Position numbers and translations under genes: made by a program
Assembly: GCA_030532685.1 (NCBI GenBank)
Contig: JAUNKN010000019.1
Location: forward strand, 1 to 36,974
From: Bacteroidales bacterium
GTDB lineage: Bacteria; Bacteroidota; Bacteroidia; Bacteroidales; Bacteroidaceae
DNA length: 36,974 bases
Direction of reading: 5' to 3'
Part shown: one piece after another, positions 33,373 through 36,974 of the stretch
How positions within the stretch are numbered: the first letter of the stretch is position 1
Layout: the number at the start of each line of letters is the position of its first letter
The notes under the pieces: model-generated
The model's database searches: none
What the model was told of the DNA's origin: nothing
The model's input: only the letters and a program-made list of their open reading frames with translations

Positions 33373-34251
33373 TTAAAACACGTTGAGCGACAATCCCATC
33401 GTGAGCATAGGGGCTTGTGGTCCATAGCCTTGCTCAAAAGCCGATTTGGGAGTATACTTCACATACAATCCCCATGCGCCCTGTGTGATACCTGCCAGAT
33501 AGCTCACCGTGAGCGAGCGCAGACGAATGTTTTCCTTGTGCGTCACTTCATACTTGCGCTCGTTTTTATAGTAAGTATTGTAGAGGCGTGGGCGAATGTG
33601 GGAGTTGAGCTGTACGGCCGCCCACACTCGTATGCCTGCGTCGAAACGATAGCGATAGCCCAACTGGTAATACCAGCGATTGAAGCGTGCCACTGAGCGA
33701 CCTGGTTGCGTGCCTGTAGGATAGTCGCCCACGCTCACCACCCCATTGTTGTGGTTCAGGTAATGGGGCGTATCCATCACATATTTGCCCCAACCATAAC
33801 CGATGTTGAGCGCGAGGAGATGCTGAGGGTAGCCAGTCCATTTCAGACGTATGGACATGAGTTGCAGGTCGATGTCCCAGTTGCTCTCCCAACGAGCTGG
33901 GAGCTGGATGCTTTGAGGAGTAGACAAACCGATTTGTAGCGCTGGGGGAAAACTTCCAGACACCTCCAACACCCTATTCTTCTTGTTTTTTCCTAATTGG
34001 ATAGTGGGTGCCGAGAAGTCCCATTTGCGTGCTGCCGACTCGACGAAACTGTCGCCCGAAGTAGAGATGCGTTGCCGCAAATGATAGTCAGGATTATTGG
34101 TCGTACCCAGGATGTTGATGTCCACCAAGGAGTCTTTTTGCGTGATGAGCACACTGCGCACATCTTTCACATGGGCAATGGTGTCGGGCGTTTGCGCAGC
34201 AAGGAGCAAGGCCGAGGCTGCGCAGCCAAGGAGAGAAGCAAAGCGTTTCAT
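33373..34251 (-). CDS. Probable outer-membrane beta-barrel protein
   Basis: I do not recognise a named family. The 292-residue precursor has an N-terminal signal sequence (MKRFASLLGCAASALLLAAQ), then alternating polar/hydrophobic strands with many Tyr, Trp and Arg. Late strands such as WYYQLGYRYRFDAGIRVWAA and GAWGLYVKYTPKSAF end in LTMGLSLNVF, with the C-terminal Phe typical of barrels assembled by the BAM complex. The LLGC in the signal is probably too close to the N-terminus to be a lipobox. It is the last gene of the sigma-factor unit, 13 nt after the DUF6108 gene. Confidence 0.65.
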   Translation of the reverse strand: MKRFASLLGCAASALLLAAQTPDTIAHVKDVRSVLITQKDSLVDINILGTTNNPDYHLRQRISTSGDSFVESAARKWDFSAPTIQLGKNKKNRVLEVSGSFPPALQIGLSTPQSIQLPARWESNWDIDLQLMSIRLKWTGYPQHLLALNIGYGWGKYVMDTPHYLNHNNGVVSVGDYPTGTQPGRSVARFNRWYYQLGYRYRFDAGIRVWAAVQLNSHIRPRLYNTYYKNERKYEVTHKENIRLRSLTVSYLAGITQGAWGLYVKYTPKSAFEQGYGPQAPMLTMGLSLNVF

Positions 34252-34264
34252 AGGGAAAAGAGGT

Positions 34265-34714
34265 TTAGGGAGTGCCAAAAGTTTGTTTGAGTTCCGAAAG
34301 GGTCGCGCTGCCCGTCATATAGATGAGCGTGACTTGTGGGTTTGCACCCTGTCGCAAACCATTGTTGCGATAGAAAAGGTAACGGTGCTGCCCCTTCGTG
34401 AGCGCGGGCAATTGGTAAAGGCCGTAGTAAAGGCGCGTGCGCTTATAGCCTTCTTCGCGGTGCAAGGCGGTGCGCGTGTCGGTGCGTAGGGCATTTTCGA
34501 GCTGGCGGCTCTGCTCGTCGCTCAGCTTCACCGTGAGGCTATGAAAGAGCGAGAGTCGATAGTCGGCCAGTACCTTGCCTTCACGACGCACCAAAGTCGC
34601 ATTGTGCTGACGGGCAAAGTCGGTGTCGAAATAAGGAGCTATGCGCAACTCCTTTTGAGCCCACACGGCAACCGACACCCAGAAGAGAAAGAAGAGCAGA
34701 AGATGTCGTTTCAT
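34265..34714 (-). CDS. DUF6108-like secreted protein
   Basis: The 149-residue precursor has a clear signal peptide (MKRHLLLFFLFWVSVAVWAQ). The mature part contains LRIAPYFD, a YRLSLFHSLTVKL stretch, YYGLYQLPAL, and HRYLFYRNNG...VTLIYMTGSATLSELKQTF. I recall this pattern from a Bacteroidales family of unknown function (DUF6108) encoded beside a sigma factor and an anti-sigma-like gene; the assignment is from memory. It is probably periplasmic. Spacing is 11 nt after the anti-sigma-like gene. Confidence 0.65.
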   Translation of the reverse strand: MKRHLLLFFLFWVSVAVWAQKELRIAPYFDTDFARQHNATLVRREGKVLADYRLSLFHSLTVKLSDEQSRQLENALRTDTRTALHREEGYKRTRLYYGLYQLPALTKGQHRYLFYRNNGLRQGANPQVTLIYMTGSATLSELKQTFGTP

Positions 34715-34725
34715 GGGAGGAGGGA

Positions 34726-35355
34726 TTAGGGAGAAGAGGAGGAGGAATCGAGGGTGGAAAAAGCCTCGTGAAGCTGTTGGTCCATGCTGGGCACAGCGCC
34801 ATCGGTCGCCAAGACGTCGCGCAGTGCCTCGTGCATTTGGGCATCGACGAGGGCAGGGTCGGTGGTGCGATGCCCCTCGATGTAGGCCACACTGCGAGGG
34901 TTCAAATAGTCATAGCTCCACCAGCCTGTCCCAACAACAAAAGCGAGCAGGACAACAGCTGCGACAGGGCGCAACGAGTGCCACGACAAACGTCGGGAGG
35001 AAATCGCCGACGAGGGAACGGCGGCACGAGAGGAGCGAGAGGGGAAATTCTGCGTCCCACGTAGAAAATCCTGCGTCCCACGTAGGATTTTTTCCTTCCC
35101 ACTTTGATATTCGGGGGGTGGAAAGCCCAGTGGCGAACTCGTTTCGGCAAGCAAAGATGCAGGAGCCGTAGCATGTCGACGAGCAGCGGCGGCCAGCCCC
35201 ATCACAGCACGCGCAGCCAGGATCGTGGGGTGCTCCTCACGACTGTGAGCCAGATAGAGGCGCAAACTGCGCTCTTCGGCTTCGGTGGTGAGCCCGTCGA
35301 AATAGCGTTCGGTCAGGGCCACCCAATATGTCAAAGGCTGAGAGGGAGTAGTCAT
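34726..35355 (-). CDS. Anti-sigma-like single-pass membrane protein carrying an in-frame repeat
   Basis: The 209-residue protein has a cytoplasmic N-terminus like those of Bacteroidota anti-sigma-type proteins (YWVALTERYFDGLTTEAEER, residues 10-29), one membrane helix (about 130-147, VAAVVLLAFVVGTGWWSY), and an acidic periplasmic tail. It overlaps the sigma gene by ATGA (35352-35355), the usual sign of a sigma/anti-sigma pair. No zinc-binding HxxxC is present. Residues 86-104 (KEKILRGTQDFLRGTQNF) are encoded by a copy of the TACGTGGG intergenic repeat, placed in the linker before the membrane helix. The frame is kept through the insertion. Function as an anti-sigma factor is inferred from layout. 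Confidence 0.72.
   Translation of the reverse strand: MTTPSQPLTYWVALTERYFDGLTTEAEERSLRLYLAHSREEHPTILAARAVMGLAAAARRHATAPASLLAETSSPLGFPPPEYQSGKEKILRGTQDFLRGTQNFPSRSSRAAVPSSAISSRRLSWHSLRPVAAVVLLAFVVGTGWWSYDYLNPRSVAYIEGHRTTDPALVDAQMHEALRDVLATDGAVPSMDQQLHEAFSTLDSSSSSP
35047..35102. repeat. TACGTGGG palindromic repeat, copy 4, inside a coding sequence
   Basis: It reads TTCTGCGTCCCACGTAG, then AAAATCCTGCGT-ccc-ACGTAGGATTTT, then TTCCTTCCCAC. It is nearly the same as the intergenic copy at 26917-26984, but lies within the anti-sigma-like gene. Confidence 0.9.
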
Positions 35356-35897
35356 GAGGAGGAATGGTGTTGGAGATAGAGCGTGCGAATGGTCTTGCGC
35401 GCTCGTGAGAGTTGCTGGCGTATGGCGGCTTCTTGCATGCCCAACTCCTCGGCCAAGAGGGCGTAAGGAGCATCGTCCACATCTCGGCGGCGCAGGAGGA
35501 GCTGCTGGAGAGGGGTGAGGTGCTGGGCGATGAGGCGTTGCACTTCATGGTATCGGGCTTCGACATCGTCCTCGTCGGGAGGGCTCTCGGCCAGTGGATA
35601 GTCCTCGACCGACACTTCGCTGCGTGTGCTGCGACGGCGCAACGTGTCTATGCTGATGTGTCGCACGGTAGTGGTGAGCAGCGCTTCTTCATCGGCCGTG
35701 GTGGCCAGCTGTTCGCGACGCGGCCACAAGCGAGCAAAGGCTTCGTAGAGCGCATCGTCGGCCTCCATCTCATTGCCCAAAAGTTGTGCGGACATTTGCC
35801 GCAACCGTCCGCTCAGCCGCAGAAAAGTAGCGGCAAGCCCTCCACGCTCTGAGGGCGCGGGAGAACTCGAGAGAGAAGGAGCAGAAGTGGGCTTCAT
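35352..35897 (-). CDS. ECF-type RNA polymerase sigma factor
   Basis: The 181-residue protein has sigma region 2 (about residues 20-85, MSAQLLGNEMEADDALYEAF, LLTTTVRHISIDTLRRR) and region 4 (about 125-172, LTPLQQLLLRRRDVDD, then the helix-turn-helix LAEELGMQEAAIRQQLSRAR). Regions 1 and 3 are absent, as in ECF factors. The first 18 residues are a Ser/Pro-rich extension. It should direct RNA polymerase to a small regulon that probably includes its own unit: anti-sigma-like, DUF6108 and beta-barrel genes follow with overlaps or short gaps. Confidence 0.92.
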   Translation of the reverse strand: MKPTSAPSLSSSPAPSERGGLAATFLRLSGRLRQMSAQLLGNEMEADDALYEAFARLWPRREQLATTADEEALLTTTVRHISIDTLRRRSTRSEVSVEDYPLAESPPDEDDVEARYHEVQRLIAQHLTPLQQLLLRRRDVDDAPYALLAEELGMQEAAIRQQLSRARKTIRTLYLQHHSSS

Positions 35898-35943
35898 GAA
35901 GGTTCGTTTGATAGTAAAACGCAGTGGGGAGGATTTTGTGACA

Positions 35944-35951
35944 CAAATTTA
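35944..35951 (-). promoter_or_regulatory. Promoter -7 element for the sigma-factor unit
   Basis: On the minus strand this reads TAAATTTG, matching TAnnTTTG, about 47 bases before the sigma gene start. This would be a housekeeping-sigma promoter, not an autoregulatory one. Confidence 0.55.
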
Positions 35952-36006
35952 GCATCTTTTTCTTGGAAAAGCGACAGTAGGGGAGAACACGATGGGGAGA
36001 AATGCG

Positions 36007-36014
36007 TATTTTTG
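36007..36014 (+). promoter_or_regulatory. Promoter -7 element for the HAD gene
   Basis: TATTTTTG matches TAnnTTTG. It lies 136 bases before the ATG at 36150, which would give a leader of about 130 nt. A small GCAAG-gtg-CTTGC hairpin sits at the predicted 5' end. Confidence 0.45.
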
Positions 36015-36149
36015 CAAGGTGCTTGCGCTGCACAATGATGCGCTATTGTTCTCCTTGAAAACTGCGACCTCGCTCTTCCGGAATTCAGGGCATCGCACGT
36101 GGAGCAGCACAAATATGTTCTACCCTTTCCCCCTCCTTTTTTCCTACTC

Positions 36150-36866
36150 ATGACGGCTTCCCTTCCCTATACCGACCTTTTTATCGACTTTGACGATACG
36201 CTCTACGACACACGCGGCAATGCGACCATAGCACTGCGCGAACTCTACGACCAGCACCAGCTCGAACGCTTCTATCCCGAATTTGAGAAATTCGCAGAGG
36301 TCTACTGGCGCATCAACGACGAACTCTGGCATGCCTTTGCTCACGATGAAATCACCAAAGAAGCACTCATCATCGAACGCTTTCGCCGTCCGCTGGAGCA
36401 AACGGGGCAAGCTCGCCTTAGCGATGCGCAATGCTTGCAACTGAGCGACGATTTTTTTGCACTCAATGCCGACAAACCTGGCACCATCGTCGGAGCACAC
36501 GATTTGCTGGACTATTTGGCTGAGAGGGGGTATCGCTTGCATCTATGCAGCAATGGCTTTGGTGAGGTACAATATCGCAAATTGGCTGCTTCGGGACTTG
36601 AAGGCCGATTTGATACTGTCGTACTGAGCGAAGATGCTGGTGCCAATAAGCCTTCGGAACAATACTTCCGCTATGCTTTCGAGCGAACGGGAGCGCAAGC
36701 CGACCGCACCTTGATGATTGGCGACAATCCTGCCACCGACATCGTCGGCGCTCAACGCATGGGAATGGACACGCTATGGTTCAACGAGCAGGGACGCGAG
36801 GCCGAACTCAACCTCCCGCCCACCTACGAAGTGGGAGTGCTGGAGGAAATCCGAAACATACTATAA
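36150..36866 (+). CDS. HAD-superfamily phosphatase, YjjG-like
   Basis: The 238-residue protein carries all HAD motifs: I, FIDFDDTLYDT with nucleophile Asp13 and Asp15; II, LCSNGF; III, Lys in NKPSEQYF; IV, GDNPATDIVGA. A helical C1 cap lies between motifs I and II (about residues 25-115). The closest named group is YjjG, a nucleotide 5'-phosphatase acting on non-canonical pyrimidine nucleotides; the substrate here is inferred. The ATG at 36150 starts the conserved part 10 residues later; an in-frame GTG at 36099 would add a poorly conserved proline-rich stretch. Confidence 0.92.
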   Translation: MTASLPYTDLFIDFDDTLYDTRGNATIALRELYDQHQLERFYPEFEKFAEVYWRINDELWHAFAHDEITKEALIIERFRRPLEQTGQARLSDAQCLQLSDDFFALNADKPGTIVGAHDLLDYLAERGYRLHLCSNGFGEVQYRKLAASGLEGRFDTVVLSEDAGANKPSEQYFRYAFERTGAQADRTLMIGDNPATDIVGAQRMGMDTLWFNEQGREAELNLPPTYEVGVLEEIRNIL

Positions 36867-36974
36867 TATTGCTGTCCGGTAAAAAAATAAGACAGCTTCA
36901 AAACTTATTGTTATAGAGTAGCTTACAAGGAAAAACGAAATAGGGGGCTTGTATTTTTCCATGCTATCATTTCT
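36867..36974. other. AT-rich tail, possible mobile-element edge
   Basis: Directly after the HAD stop the sequence becomes clearly AT-rich. It contains gctgtccggtaaaaaa with an inverted gacagc 14 bases on (GCTGTC 36871-36876, GACAGC 36891-36896). The GTCCGGTAAAA start resembles ends of some Bacteroidota insertion sequences, and an ATG lies at 36961, but the window stops before any gene can be judged. A simple terminator for the HAD gene is the other reading. Confidence 0.3.

Overview
The window looks like a piece of Bacteroidales chromosome, probably Prevotellaceae or a near relative. Three things point there. Genes are preceded by the Bacteroidota -7 promoter element TAnnTTTG and have no Shine-Dalgarno sequences. 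Several gene families are typical of that phylum: DciA beside RecF, a PyrK/PyrD class 1B pair, DUF177-rpmF-fabH-era, and a sigma/anti-sigma-like/DUF6108 cluster. Base composition is near 50% G+C in genes and more AT-rich between them. The genus is inferred, not shown. Most of the window is ordinary housekeeping DNA, and I see no phage, CRISPR array, restriction system or complete insertion sequence.

Layout. 0.3-2.9 kb: cutC (-), then pyrK-pyrD (+), ending in a perfect 21-bp-stem terminator. 3.0-7.4 kb (-): pgk, then a lone solute-binding lipoprotein and a long TPR protein. 7.4-8.1 kb: gene-free, with the first copy of a palindromic TACGTGGG repeat. 8.1-11.0 kb (+): metA (predicted acetyl-CoA type), an ABC-F ATPase and a YccF membrane protein, closed by another long hairpin. 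11.2-13.6 kb (-): thioesterase, aroB, EamA transporter. 13.7-16.1 kb (-): an RlmD-type RNA methyltransferase overlapping two unrecognised genes by ATGA junctions. 16.7-18.0 kb (+): rarA. 18.2-26.7 kb (-): DUF177, rpmF, fabH, era, a second ABC-F paralogue, DUF389 membrane protein, M13 peptidase. 27.2-28.6 kb (-): a TPR membrane protein, ribH and tRNA-Tyr(GTA). 28.8-33.3 kb (+): recF, dciA, glycosyltransferase, radC, SufT-like DUF59, comF. 33.4-35.9 kb (-): ECF sigma factor, anti-sigma-like membrane protein, DUF6108 protein and a probable outer-membrane beta-barrel. 36.1-36.9 kb (+): a YjjG-like HAD phosphatase, then AT-rich DNA that may be a mobile-element edge.

The most unusual signal is in the repeats. 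One palindromic family (core CCTACGTGGG / CCCACGTAGG, AT flanks) occurs at 7.8, 18.1, 26.9 and 35.0 kb. At 18.1 kb it forms a 24-bp hairpin between convergent genes. At 35.0 kb a copy lies in frame inside the anti-sigma-like gene and encodes about 19 residues of a linker. A second repeat type, with CCGCGG in an AT-rich context, occurs at 16.3 kb and at the left edge. Other points worth checking are a likely leaderless recF mRNA, two closely related ABC-F paralogues 11 kb apart, and the two unknown genes coupled to the rRNA methyltransferase.
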